A stretch of DNA of 9,773 nucleotides, from assembly GCA_937876275.1 (NCBI GenBank), contig CALFIA010000249.1, positions 1 through 9,773 on the forward strand, written 5' to 3'. The notes under the pieces were generated by a model. The model did no database searches and was not told the origin of the DNA. It worked only from the letters and a program-made list of their open reading frames with translations. The translations under genes and the position numbers were made by a program. This document shows, piece by piece, positions 1 to 7,248 of this stretch. The stretch comes from an uncultured Actinomycetes bacterium (GTDB taxonomy: Bacteria; Actinomycetota; Actinomycetes; S36-B12). Within the stretch, counting starts at the first letter, position 1, and the number at the start of each line of letters is the position of its first letter.

Positions 1-2
1 GC

Positions 3-707
3 TACGGTGTAGGTGACCACCCGACGACAGCGGGCGCTGTCGCATGGTCGGGCCGACTTGCGCGACTCGCGGGCTCCACCGATCACCGAATCTTCGGCTA
101 CCCCGGCGCTGTGCTGCGTGACATGCGCTCGCATCAGCTTCCCGCGGCGCGGATGGTGAAGCCCGACCTGGTCTTGATGAGCATCGGCGGGAATGACGCC
201 GTGCGTACCGGATTCGACGCGGGTGCGCTTCGTGATGGGCTGGCGGAAAGTCTCGATGAGACGCTGGACGATGGCACCCGAGTCGTCCTGGCGACCTTGC
301 CTGACTTCTCGGTGGGCTGCCGACTGCCGAGGAAGATGCGTGAGAGTCTGCATAGGCGAATCCTGCGGGTGAACTCGGTGCTCATCGAGGTTGCCGATCG
401 ACCCGGCGTGACGCTTGTTGATCGATGGTCGGATCCGGTGGCGCAGCAACCCGAATACCTGCACGCCGATCGCGTGCATCCCTCGCCCCTGGGCTATCAG
501 CGACTGGCAGAGATCACCTTGAACTGCCTGGGCATCACTGCGAGTGATTCACAGGTGAACACGCATATGGTCGAGTGCGGTCAGCGCCTGTGGCTGCTCA
601 CCAAGGGCGTGCCGTGGGCTATCCGTCGTTCGTCGAGCCTGCTGCCGGGAATCATGGCCATGGCCCGTGATGAGCTACGGAGCCCGGACTGGGTCAAGGC
701 CAGTTAG
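3..707 (+). CDS. SGNH/GDSL-family hydrolase, 5'-truncated by window edge
   Basis: This is the C-terminal part of an SGNH (GDSL-like) esterase/lipase-type hydrolase. The frame is open from position 3, giving 234 visible residues and a TAG stop at 705-707. The visible protein begins YGVGD, which in this family lies just after the GDS nucleophile motif, so the catalytic serine should be a few codons outside the window. Block III is visible as GGND at visible residues 62-65 (the oxyanion-hole Asn is the AAT at 192-194). Block V is ADRVHPSPLGY, with the catalytic Asp at about residue 156 and His at 159 (CAT at 477-479). About 55 residues follow the hydrolase core as a basic and hydrophobic tail. 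The GTG at 111 is an internal Val codon and not the start, because the fold clearly extends upstream. Substrate is unknown; acyl-ester or carbohydrate-ester hydrolysis is the family activity. It converges on hemL, with the two stop codons overlapping, and has no evident link to haem synthesis. Confidence 0.85.
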   Translation, partial: YGVGDHPTTAGAVAWSGRLARLAGSTDHRIFGYPGAVLRDMRSHQLPAARMVKPDLVLMSIGGNDAVRTGFDAGALRDGLAESLDETLDDGTRVVLATLPDFSVGCRLPRKMRESLHRRILRVNSVLIEVADRPGVTLVDRWSDPVAQQPEYLHADRVHPSPLGYQRLAEITLNCLGITASDSQVNTHMVECGQRLWLLTKGVPWAIRRSSSLLPGIMAMARDELRSPDWVKAS

Positions 708-2002
708 GCGCGTGCTGCCGCCTGCGCTGCTGCAGGTGCCGCGGCACTGATCACCTCGAGTTCACGCTCGCCATGCGCGTTCGAGACGAACCATGCCTCG
801 TACGCTGACGGCGGCAACCAGACGCCGTTCTCCAGCATCGAGTGGAAGAACGCGCCGAAGGCCTTGGTGTTCTGTGTCTTCGCCTCGTCGTAGGTGTGAA
901 CCGTCTCGTTCGTGAAGAACCAGCTGAATAGGTTGCCTGCACGCTGCGGAGAGTTCGGTACTCCGGCGGCATCGAGGGCATCGGTGATGATCGCCTGCAC
1001 CTGGGTCGCGGTGTCGTTGAGGTGAACGTAGACATCGTCGGTGCAGTGCTGGAGAGTGACCAGGCCTGCCGTGGTTGCTGTCGGATTACCGCTGAGGGTG
1101 CCTGCTTGATAGACCGGGCCTGCGGGCGCGAGGAGATCCATGATCTCGGCGCTACCGGCAACGGCGGCGAGTGGCATGCCGCCGCCGATCACCTTGCCGA
1201 ACGTGAACAGGTCGGGAGCCCAGCCCTCGGCCTTGCCCTCGATGCCCCACCAGCCGTCGCGCGCGACGCGGAAGCCGGTCATGACCTCGTCGAGGATCAT
1301 CACAGCTCCGTGCTTGGTCGTGAGATCGCGAATTGCCTTGTTGAAGCCGGCGGGCGGAGGAACGACGCCCATATTCGCGGGGATTGCCTCGGTGATCACG
1401 GCGGCAATGCGATCGCCGTGCTCGGCGAAGAGCGCCTCGAGGGCAGCGATATCTCCGTAGTTCAAGGTGAGGGTGTCCTTGGCTGTGCCCTCAGTGACAC
1501 CGGGGGAGTCCGGCAGGCCGAGGGTTGCGACGCCAGACCCGGCTGCCACGAGCATGGAGTCGGCATGACCGTGGTAGCAGCCGGCGAACTTCACGATTAC
1601 GTCGCGACCGCTCTTCGCACGAGCCAGGCGCAGGGCAGTCATGACAGCCTCGGTGCCGGAGTTAGTGAAGCGCACACGATCGACGGCGCCAACTCGACGG
1701 ACGATCTCTTCGGCGAGCTCGACCTCAGGCGGGCAGGGGGCGCCGAAGGAGAATGAGTCGGCGATGGCTGCCTGCGTTGCAGCGACAACTGCGGGATGCG
1801 CGTGACCAAGGATCGCCGGCCCCCAGGCTCCCACGAGATCGACATACTGCTTGCCCTCGACATCGGTGATAATCGCGCCATGCGCACTGGCAACGTAGGG
1901 CGGCGTACCACCAACAGAGCGGAAGGCGCGTACCGGTGAGCTCACGCCACCGGGGATCACCTGCTGAGCGCGTGCGAACCAGGCTGCCGAGGTATCGGTC
2001 AC
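704..2002 (-). CDS. hemL: Glutamate-1-semialdehyde 2,1-aminomutase (GSAM)
   Basis: This cytosolic PLP enzyme converts glutamate-1-semialdehyde to 5-aminolevulinate, the second step of the C5 pathway, and is the partner of HemA encoded at 7291. It is 432 residues, the usual family length. Class-III aminotransferase features are present in order: NSGTEA at 114-119, YHGH at 143-146, ILDEV with the PLP-ring Asp at 238, FTFGKVIGGG with the Schiff-base Lys at 270, and GTLSGNP at 301-307. The K270 context with GGGMP separates it from ordinary ornithine-type aminotransferases. The start is a GTG at 2002-2000, preceded by a good Shine-Dalgarno sequence, one of the few clear ones in this locus. The last ~15 residues are an Ala-rich tail. 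It is the last gene of the minus-strand haem operon, 17 nt after hemB, and its TAA stop overlaps the stop codon of the convergent hydrolase. Confidence 0.97.
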   Translation of the reverse strand: MTDTSAAWFARAQQVIPGGVSSPVRAFRSVGGTPPYVASAHGAIITDVEGKQYVDLVGAWGPAILGHAHPAVVAATQAAIADSFSFGAPCPPEVELAEEIVRRVGAVDRVRFTNSGTEAVMTALRLARAKSGRDVIVKFAGCYHGHADSMLVAAGSGVATLGLPDSPGVTEGTAKDTLTLNYGDIAALEALFAEHGDRIAAVITEAIPANMGVVPPPAGFNKAIRDLTTKHGAVMILDEVMTGFRVARDGWWGIEGKAEGWAPDLFTFGKVIGGGMPLAAVAGSAEIMDLLAPAGPVYQAGTLSGNPTATTAGLVTLQHCTDDVYVHLNDTATQVQAIITDALDAAGVPNSPQRAGNLFSWFFTNETVHTYDEAKTQNTKAFGAFFHSMLENGVWLPPSAYEAWFVSNAHGERELEVISAAAPAAAQAAARA

Positions 2003-2006
2003 GATG

Positions 2007-2014
2007 CTTCCCTT
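2007..2014 (-). promoter_or_regulatory. Ribosome binding site of hemL
   Basis: AAGGGAAG on the minus strand lies in the 17-nt hemB-hemL gap, with its AAGGGA core ending 6 nt before the GTG start at 2002. It supports the GTG start and suggests that hemL initiates independently rather than purely by coupling from hemB. Confidence 0.65.
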
Positions 2015-2019
2015 GATCG

Positions 2020-3012
2020 TTACTTGATGAGATGGGCAACCTCGGTTGCCCAGTAGGTGCAGATCACGCTGGCGCCTGCGCGCTTGACGCTCATATGCGC
2101 CTCGAGAATTGCGCGCTCACGATCGATCATTCCCGCAGCTGCAGCCGCTTCGATCATCGAGTACTCGCCCGAGACGATGTAGGCGGCAACGGGCACATCG
2201 ACGGAATCGGCAGTACGCGCCAAGACGTCGAGGTAGGGCAGAGCCGGCTTGACCATCACGATGTCGGCGCCTTCTGCGATATCCAGGCGTACCTCGCGAA
2301 GAGACTCAATCGCATTCGCGGGATCCTGCTGGTAGGTCTTGCGATCGCCCTGCAGCGCTGATTCGACCGCATCGCGGAAGGGGCCGTAGAAGGCCGAGGC
2401 GTACTTGGCGGCATACGCGAGGATCGCGGTGTCGACGTGGCCTGCATCGTCGAGCGCATCGCGCACGGCGCCGACCTGGCCGTCCATCATTCCGCTGAGC
2501 CCGAGGATGTCGCTGCCTGCCTCGGCAAGGGTGATGCCCATCTGCTGGTACACCGCGAGAGTGGCGTCGTTGTCGACATTGCCCTGCGCATCGAGTACGC
2601 CGCAGTGACCATGCGAGGTGAACTCATCAAGGCACAGGTCAGCGATGATCGGGAGGGAGTCGCCGGTGGCCTGCTTCGTCCAGCGCACCGCCTCGGCCAG
2701 GATGCTGTCGTGCGCTACCGCGACATCGCCGCAGGCATCTCGCTCCTTCGGAACTCCGAAGAGCATGATGCCGCCGACTCCGGCCTCAGCGGCCTCCGTT
2801 GCGGCACGCATCAGGGAATCACGTGAGTGCTGCACGACACCGGGCATTGACCCGATCGCGATCGGGCCGGTTGCGCCCTCGCGCACGAACACGGGCAGTA
2901 CGAGGTCGGCCGCGGAAAGCCGGTTCTCCTGAACAAGCCGGCGAATAGCGGCAGTGCGTCGCAGGCGACGGGGGCGCTCGACGAGATCGAAGCGATCGAC
3001 GGGATTGCTCAT
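2020..3012 (-). CDS. hemB: 5-aminolevulinate dehydratase (porphobilinogen synthase)
   Basis: This enzyme condenses two molecules of 5-aminolevulinate into porphobilinogen in the cytosol. It is 330 residues, the normal length, starts at ATG 3012-3010 and ends with TAA. Both Schiff-base lysines are visible: K203 in AAKYASAFYGPF and K255 in MVKPALPYLD. The metal loop reads DLCLDEFTSHGHCG (residues 125-138). Relative to the three-Cys zinc site of classical enzymes, C127 and C137 are kept and the middle ligand is D129. The C-terminal SGEYSM motif (281-286) is also present. It lies 10 nt after cpfC and 17 nt before hemL in one minus-strand operon. No Shine-Dalgarno sequence precedes the ATG, so translation is either coupled to cpfC termination or starts on a leaderless internal transcript (see the candidate -10 at 3020-3025). 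Confidence 0.97.
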   Translation of the reverse strand: MSNPVDRFDLVERPRRLRRTAAIRRLVQENRLSAADLVLPVFVREGATGPIAIGSMPGVVQHSRDSLMRAATEAAEAGVGGIMLFGVPKERDACGDVAVAHDSILAEAVRWTKQATGDSLPIIADLCLDEFTSHGHCGVLDAQGNVDNDATLAVYQQMGITLAEAGSDILGLSGMMDGQVGAVRDALDDAGHVDTAILAYAAKYASAFYGPFRDAVESALQGDRKTYQQDPANAIESLREVRLDIAEGADIVMVKPALPYLDVLARTADSVDVPVAAYIVSGEYSMIEAAAAAGMIDRERAILEAHMSVKRAGASVICTYWATEVAHLIK

Positions 3013-3019
3013 ACGCGTC

Positions 3020-3025
3020 AGTCTA
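3020..3025 (-). promoter_or_regulatory. Candidate -10 element for an internal leaderless hemB transcript
   Basis: TAGACT on the minus strand fits TANNNT and ends exactly 7 nt before the hemB ATG, which would place transcription initiation at or next to the start codon. Its first three bases are the cpfC stop codon. No convincing -35 hexamer is visible and a TANNNT match can arise by chance, so this is tentative. The lack of any Shine-Dalgarno sequence before hemB is the main support. Confidence 0.3.
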
Positions 3026-4096
3026 GGTGCCCGAGATCACGGGGCGCTGGGCTCTGGCGTTGGGGCAGCAGGTTTCCGAGCAGAAGGGCTTCCAGTACTC
3101 GGGCACCTCGCCACGCAATGCTTCCTCGACTCGATCAACTAATGACGAGACGAACCGTGCGTCGGTACCGGGTGTAGCGACTCGCTCGAAGGCGAGGCCG
3201 AGTTCGGTCGCGGTCTCCAGGGCCTCGTGGTCGAGATCCCAGATCACCTCGACGTGGTCACTGACAAAACCGATCGGAATGACCACGACAGCCTTGATGC
3301 CTGACGCGGCTGATTCGCGGATGGCGTCGTTGATGTCAGGTTCCAGCCAGGGCATCGTCGGCGGACCACTGCGTGATTGATAGACGAGGAACCAGTCGGG
3401 CACGAGGCCGGATCGCATTGCCTGAACCTTCGCGATGACTTGCTCGATGGCGAGCACGTGCTGCTGCGGGTAGATGCCGAGGTTCTCGTCACCCTCTCCA
3501 CGTAACTCGACCGGGCCGGAAGTCTGGCTCATCGACATCGGAACTGAGTGAGTGGTGAAGAAGATCGCGGTCGCGGTGGAATCGATACCCTGCGCCTCAA
3601 TCCGATCGAGTGCCGCCGCGAGACCGTCGGCGAAGGGATCCGTGAATCCCGACAGGTCGAAGTAGGAGCGAATCTTGCGCACGGTGAGATCGCTGAGTTC
3701 GGTGGCCTCGAGTGCCATGCCGATGTCTTCTCGATACTGGCGGCAGCCTGAGTACGAGGAGTACGCGCTGGTCGCGAGTGCGAGTACCTCGCGGTGCCCG
3801 TCGGCGTGCAGCTGCTGCAGCGTGCCTTCGAAGAATGGCTCGGAGTTGCGATTGCCCCAGTAGACGGGCAACTCGATGTTGCGTCGGGCCAATTCGGCCT
3901 CGAGCGCAGCGATGAGTTCACGGTTCTGCGCATTGATCGGGCTGACACCGCCGAGTGCGAGGTAGTGGTGCGAGACCTCCTCGAGTCGCTCTCGAGGAAC
4001 ACCGCGACCTGCGGTCACGCGCTCCAGGAAGGGCATGACCTCGTCAGGCCCCTCCGGACCACCGAAGGAGGAGAGGAGAAGGGCCGTGTAGGTCAT
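3023..4096 (-). CDS. cpfC: Coproporphyrin III ferrochelatase (CpfC), predicted [2Fe-2S] type
   Basis: This enzyme inserts Fe(II) into a porphyrin. In actinobacteria with CgoX and ChdC, as here, the substrate is coproporphyrin III and the product coproheme. It is 357 residues, with ATG at 4096-4094 and a TAG stop. Catalytic His183 is in TTHSVPM and the metal-site acidic pair is in DHVEVIWDLDHE (E283 and nearby Asp). YWGNRN at 79-84 and SPINAQN at 52-58 are ferrochelatase motifs. Four cysteines sit where [2Fe-2S] ferrochelatases have their ligands: C118 in SYSGCRQYRE and C339, C343, C344 in the C-terminal CSETCCPNAR, so a cluster is predicted. The start overlaps the chdC stop as ATGA and has no Shine-Dalgarno sequence, indicating translational coupling. 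Older name: hemH (also hemZ in mycobacteria). Confidence 0.96.
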   Translation of the reverse strand: MTYTALLLSSFGGPEGPDEVMPFLERVTAGRGVPRERLEEVSHHYLALGGVSPINAQNRELIAALEAELARRNIELPVYWGNRNSEPFFEGTLQQLHADGHREVLALATSAYSSYSGCRQYREDIGMALEATELSDLTVRKIRSYFDLSGFTDPFADGLAAALDRIEAQGIDSTATAIFFTTHSVPMSMSQTSGPVELRGEGDENLGIYPQQHVLAIEQVIAKVQAMRSGLVPDWFLVYQSRSGPPTMPWLEPDINDAIRESAASGIKAVVVIPIGFVSDHVEVIWDLDHEALETATELGLAFERVATPGTDARFVSSLVDRVEEALRGEVPEYWKPFCSETCCPNARAQRPVISGT

Positions 4097-4791
4097 CGCA
4101 GGATGTCGACTGCCGTGGCGGCATCAACGCGACGGCCCGTGTAGAACGGGATCTCCTCGCGCACATGGCGCCGTGCCTGCGAACTGCGCAGATGACGCAT
4201 CATGTCGACGATCTCGTGTAGTTCAGGTGACTCGAGAGCGAGAACCCATTCGTAGTCGCCGAGGGCGAAGGCGGCGACTGTGTTCGACTTGATCATCGTG
4301 TAGTCGCGGCCCATCATCCCGTGCTCGACGAGCATCGCGCGACGCTCTTCCTCGGGGATGAGGTACCAGTCGTACGAACGCACGAACGGATACATGCAGA
4401 CCCACTCACAGGGATCAACGCCGGCCATAAAGGCGGGAACGTGACCCTTGTTGAATTCCGCCGGGCGGTGGATCGCCATGGTCGAGAACTCGAGCTCCAT
4501 GCTGTCGGCGAGCGAGGTGCGGCGAATATCGCGCACTGCGGCCTGCACCTGCTCCGCGGTAGGGGCATGAAGCCAGATCATGACGTCAGCGTCGGCTCGC
4601 ATGGCGGAGACGTCGTAGAAACCCCGGACGATGACGTCGTCCTTCTCGAGCTTCGCTACGACGGACTCAAGCTCGGCTGCTGCTCCCGGGGGAGGCGTGA
4701 TGCCGGTGCGGGCAAAGACAGCCCAGCACGTGTAGCGAATCGTCTCGTTGATCTCACGAGCGGACACCTTGGAGCGTTCATCAGTCGACAC
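4093..4791 (-). CDS. chdC: Coproheme decarboxylase (ChdC/HemQ)
   Basis: This enzyme performs the final step of the coproporphyrin-dependent route: peroxide-dependent oxidative decarboxylation of the 2- and 4-propionates of coproheme, giving haem b. It belongs to the chlorite-dismutase-like superfamily. At 232 residues it has the length of the actinobacterial type. Key residues line up with the actinobacterial enzymes: proximal haem ligand His157 in LVEHGMMG, catalytic Tyr134 in CMYPFVRSYDWY, and distal His117 in KGHVPAF. These are one residue off the Corynebacterium diphtheriae numbering (H118, Y135, H158) as I recall it. The GTG at 4791 is the longest plausible start. Its upstream region has only a weak purine run, and a second in-frame GTG eight codons on (residue 9) would give a shorter but family-consistent N-terminus. 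It lies 16 nt after cgoX and overlaps cpfC by 4 nt. Confidence 0.96.
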   Translation of the reverse strand: MSTDERSKVSAREINETIRYTCWAVFARTGITPPPGAAAELESVVAKLEKDDVIVRGFYDVSAMRADADVMIWLHAPTAEQVQAAVRDIRRTSLADSMELEFSTMAIHRPAEFNKGHVPAFMAGVDPCEWVCMYPFVRSYDWYLIPEEERRAMLVEHGMMGRDYTMIKSNTVAAFALGDYEWVLALESPELHEIVDMMRHLRSSQARRHVREEIPFYTGRRVDAATAVDILR

Positions 4792-4807
4792 GCCCCCAGT
4801 CTTTCAC

Positions 4808-6169
4808 TTAACGGTCGATGACGCCCAACTGGTCGCCCAGCGTGCGGGAGTAGCCGATTGACCCGGCAATGCCGTTGCCGCCGATACCCGCACCGATGAT
4901 GGCCAGGCCCTCCAGGGCATTGACGGCTTCCTGGAGTGCCTTGACGTTCTGGCGGTGGCCCACGCGCTGGTGCACGAGGGAATCCGCCCAACGGGTGACC
5001 TTCACGTCGGTCACCTTCGGCAGCTTCACGCCCAGAATGCGCTCGGCGTCTCGGCGAGCCTGCTCAGGGAGCTCATCGAGTGATTCCTCGATCACGCCGT
5101 TGCGTCCGTAAGAGAGTCGAATGAGGTGAGTGCCGGGGCCGTAGGTCTCCTTCACCCAGTCCCATTTCGCAGAGGCATGGGTGAGCGCCTTGGCCTTGAC
5201 CGACGTTTGATCGGGATCGACCAGCACGCCAGAACCGACCGGTGCCTTGTCGAGCTTGGCGCTGGTGACTACGAGAGACACGACGGCAACGTCACCCACG
5301 CTGAATTTCTCGAGCGCAGCATTGATGCGATCCTGCCCGCGCAGTACGCGACGAGCGGCGGGCGCGGAGAGCGCGAGCACCACGTTGTCGGTGCGCAGGG
5401 AAACATCAGCGGTCTCGACGATCCAGCCGGTCTTCGACTTGCGCACTGCCGTCACTGTGCGGTTCGACTTCACGTTTACGCCCTCGAGATCCGCGACGAG
5501 CGCATTGATCAAGGTGGTCATGCCGCCGCGGAGGCCGTTGATTGCTGAGCCCGGTGCGCCTGAGGCGGAGCGGAACGCATCAGCGGCGCCGGCCAGGCTG
5601 CCGGTCTCGCGGCTGCGAGCGAGCAGGCCGGGGATGATCGCCTCGGCCTCGACAAGATCGGGATCAATGGCGTGCACGCCGGCAACCACGGGAGTCAGGA
5701 TGCGACGCACGACGGCATCACCCATGCGAAGTCGTACGAGCTCACCGAGCGTGATCTCCGGGTCGAGGTCAGAGGGGAAGTCCTTGGCGTCGAGTTTCTG
5801 GGCGGCTGCGATCTCCTTGTCGCTCAGGATCTTCGCGAGAGCGGGATCGGAAAGATCGCACGGAATGCCCATCAGGCTCCGGGGCAGTTCAGCGGTGCCT
5901 GACTCGCTCCACAGATGCGCATCCGAACGTGCCGGGACAACGATCTGGTCGGAAAGCCCGAGCTCGGCAATGAGTTCGAGGGCTTCGGGGCGAGTGATCG
6001 CGAAAGCCTCGGCGCCGATGTCGGTGGTCACGCCGCCAAGTTCGGCGCCGGCGATAGCGCCACCGAAGGTGCGCGATGACTCGAAGAGGGTGACCTGCAT
6101 TCCGCGGCGAGCAAGCTCGCGCGCGGCGAGGAGACCTGAGAGTCCGCCTCCGATGACGATGGCATTCAC
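4808..6169 (-). CDS. cgoX: Coproporphyrinogen III oxidase, FAD-dependent (CgoX, HemY/HemG family)
   Basis: This flavoprotein performs the six-electron oxidation of coproporphyrinogen III to coproporphyrin III. Family members are often annotated protoporphyrinogen oxidase, but CgoX is the right assignment beside ChdC. It is 453 residues. The N-terminal Rossmann dinucleotide-binding motif is IGGGLSGLLAA (residues 6-16), followed by an acidic residue in FESS. The C-terminal FAD motif GAGIGGNGIAGSIGYSR runs from about 426 to 442. The open frame runs upstream to 6316, but the true start is the GTG at 6169-6167: it puts the Rossmann motif directly at the N-terminus, and it overlaps the hemE TGA as GTGA. 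No Shine-Dalgarno sequence is visible, consistent with coupling to hemE. No membrane segment or signal peptide is evident, so a soluble or peripheral enzyme is expected. Confidence 0.95.
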   Translation of the reverse strand: MNAIVIGGGLSGLLAARELARRGMQVTLFESSRTFGGAIAGAELGGVTTDIGAEAFAITRPEALELIAELGLSDQIVVPARSDAHLWSESGTAELPRSLMGIPCDLSDPALAKILSDKEIAAAQKLDAKDFPSDLDPEITLGELVRLRMGDAVVRRILTPVVAGVHAIDPDLVEAEAIIPGLLARSRETGSLAGAADAFRSASGAPGSAINGLRGGMTTLINALVADLEGVNVKSNRTVTAVRKSKTGWIVETADVSLRTDNVVLALSAPAARRVLRGQDRINAALEKFSVGDVAVVSLVVTSAKLDKAPVGSGVLVDPDQTSVKAKALTHASAKWDWVKETYGPGTHLIRLSYGRNGVIEESLDELPEQARRDAERILGVKLPKVTDVKVTRWADSLVHQRVGHRQNVKALQEAVNALEGLAIIGAGIGGNGIAGSIGYSRTLGDQLGVIDR

Positions 6170-7236
6170 GATGTGCTGTGCACCAATTCCACTATCCGGG
6201 TGAGGACATCCGGGTCGGTCTCGGGCGGGACTCCGTGTCCGAGATTGACGACGTGACCAGGCGCTGACTTTCCGCGCTCGATGACGTCGAGGACATGCGC
6301 CGACAGGATCGACCAAGGAGCGTCGAGCAGATCGGGGTCGATATTTCCCTGAAGTGGCGTGGTGCCACCGAGGAGCGAATTGGCAAGGTCGAGCGGCGTG
6401 TACTGATCGACACCCATCACGGTTGCACCGGCGTCGCGCATGGCAACAAGCAGGTTCTGCGTACGAGTGCCGAAGTGCACGCGCGGAACAGGCAGATCGC
6501 TCACGCGATCGAGCACTGCCGCGGAGTACGGGCGCGCGTAAGTCGTGTACTCATCGAGAGTCAATGCACCGGCCCAGGAGTCGAAGAGCTGCACGGCACT
6601 GGCGCCGGCCATGACCTGGCCGCGCAGGAAGGTTCCGGTCGTGCGTGCCACCCACGACAGCAGGTCATTCCAGAGTTCGGGGTCCTCGCGCATCATCGCC
6701 TTAGTGAACGCGTAGTCACGCGATGGTCGACCCTCAATTAGGTACGAGGCGAGGGTGAACGGTGCACCGCAGAATCCGATGAGGGGCGTGGCACCGAGTT
6801 CAGCGGTGACAATGCCGATCGCCTCGGTGATCGGGGTGAGCGACGACTCGTCGAGCTCGGGGAGCGCCTCAAGCTCGGCGCGGCTGCGCACAGGCGTGCC
6901 CATGACCGGGCCAACCCCGGCCGCAATCTCGACATCAACACCGGCCAGCTTGAGCGGCACGACGATGTCGCTGAAGAAGATGGCTGCATCAACCTTGTGA
7001 CGCCGAACGGGCTGCAGGGTGATCTCGGCGGCCATTTCGGGGCGCAGGCACGAATCCAGCATCGCGACGCCTTCGCGAAGGGCGCGGTACTCAGGCAGGG
7101 AGCGCCCAGCCTGGCGCATCATCCAGATCGGCCGAATGGTCGGACGCTCGCCCCGATACGCCCTGATCAGCGCGGACTCAGCCGTTCCGCTCACGTTCAG
7201 CGGGTGCTGAGCGGGGAGGAGGGTGGCCTGCGTCAT
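6166..7236 (-). CDS. hemE: Uroporphyrinogen III decarboxylase
   Basis: This cofactor-free cytosolic enzyme removes four carboxylates from uroporphyrinogen III to give coproporphyrinogen III. It is 356 residues, the usual length. Signature motifs in order: PIWMMRQAGR (36-45, substrate-binding R41 and R45), FFSDIVVP (87-94, catalytic Asp90), GFCGAPFTLASYLIEG (154-169, Tyr165), FDSWAG (218-223), HFG (254-256), LQGNIDP (295-301) and NLGHGVPP (331-338, His334). It is the first gene of the minus-strand operon. The ATG at 7236-7234 has no clear Shine-Dalgarno sequence, and a TANNNT hexamer ends 6 nt upstream, so a leaderless mRNA is possible. The gene diverges from hemA across 54 bp. Confidence 0.98.
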   Translation of the reverse strand: MTQATLLPAQHPLNVSGTAESALIRAYRGERPTIRPIWMMRQAGRSLPEYRALREGVAMLDSCLRPEMAAEITLQPVRRHKVDAAIFFSDIVVPLKLAGVDVEIAAGVGPVMGTPVRSRAELEALPELDESSLTPITEAIGIVTAELGATPLIGFCGAPFTLASYLIEGRPSRDYAFTKAMMREDPELWNDLLSWVARTTGTFLRGQVMAGASAVQLFDSWAGALTLDEYTTYARPYSAAVLDRVSDLPVPRVHFGTRTQNLLVAMRDAGATVMGVDQYTPLDLANSLLGGTTPLQGNIDPDLLDAPWSILSAHVLDVIERGKSAPGHVVNLGHGVPPETDPDVLTRIVELVHSTS

Positions 7237-7242
7237 ATAGAC

Positions 7243-7248
7243 AACCTA
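7243..7248 (-). promoter_or_regulatory. Candidate -10 element of hemE promoter
   Basis: TAGGTT on the minus strand fits TANNNT and ends 6 nt before the hemE ATG, predicting a transcript that starts at or next to the start codon. It lies within the left arm of the inverted repeat at 7243-7265. No clear -35 hexamer is seen. Confidence 0.4.

Noticed and set aside
653..662. Perfect palindrome CATGGCCATG near the hydrolase 3' end
   Set aside because: It has no loop and no T tract, and is explained by the Met-Ala-Met codons of the gene. It is too short to call an operator.
721..747. Stem-loop (CCTGC/GCAGG, 721-736) and 12-bp palindrome GTGCCGCGGCAC (736-747) as a hemL terminator
   Set aside because: Both lie in the codons of the Ala-rich hemL C-terminus, where GC-rich repeats make palindromes easily, and no T tract follows on either strand.
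1022..1756. 244-codon open frame antisense to hemL
   Set aside because: It lies entirely within hemL, whose residues and motifs are all conserved. The frame has no recognisable domain and results from few stop codons opposite GC-biased codons.
4093..4791. Chlorite dismutase as an alternative call for chdC
   Set aside because: The Tyr134, His117 and His157 set and the position between cgoX and cpfC indicate coproheme decarboxylase. The distal arginine site of true chlorite dismutases was not seen.
5247..6203. 318-codon open frame antisense to cgoX
   Set aside because: The translation is Ser/Arg/Pro/Ala-rich with no family motif, and the opposite strand encodes an intact CgoX. It is a reading-frame shadow.
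6170..6316. 49-codon N-terminal extension of CgoX
   Set aside because: The upstream frame lies inside hemE, is basic and unconserved-looking, and the Rossmann motif starts directly after the GTG at 6169, which makes a GTGA overlap with hemE.
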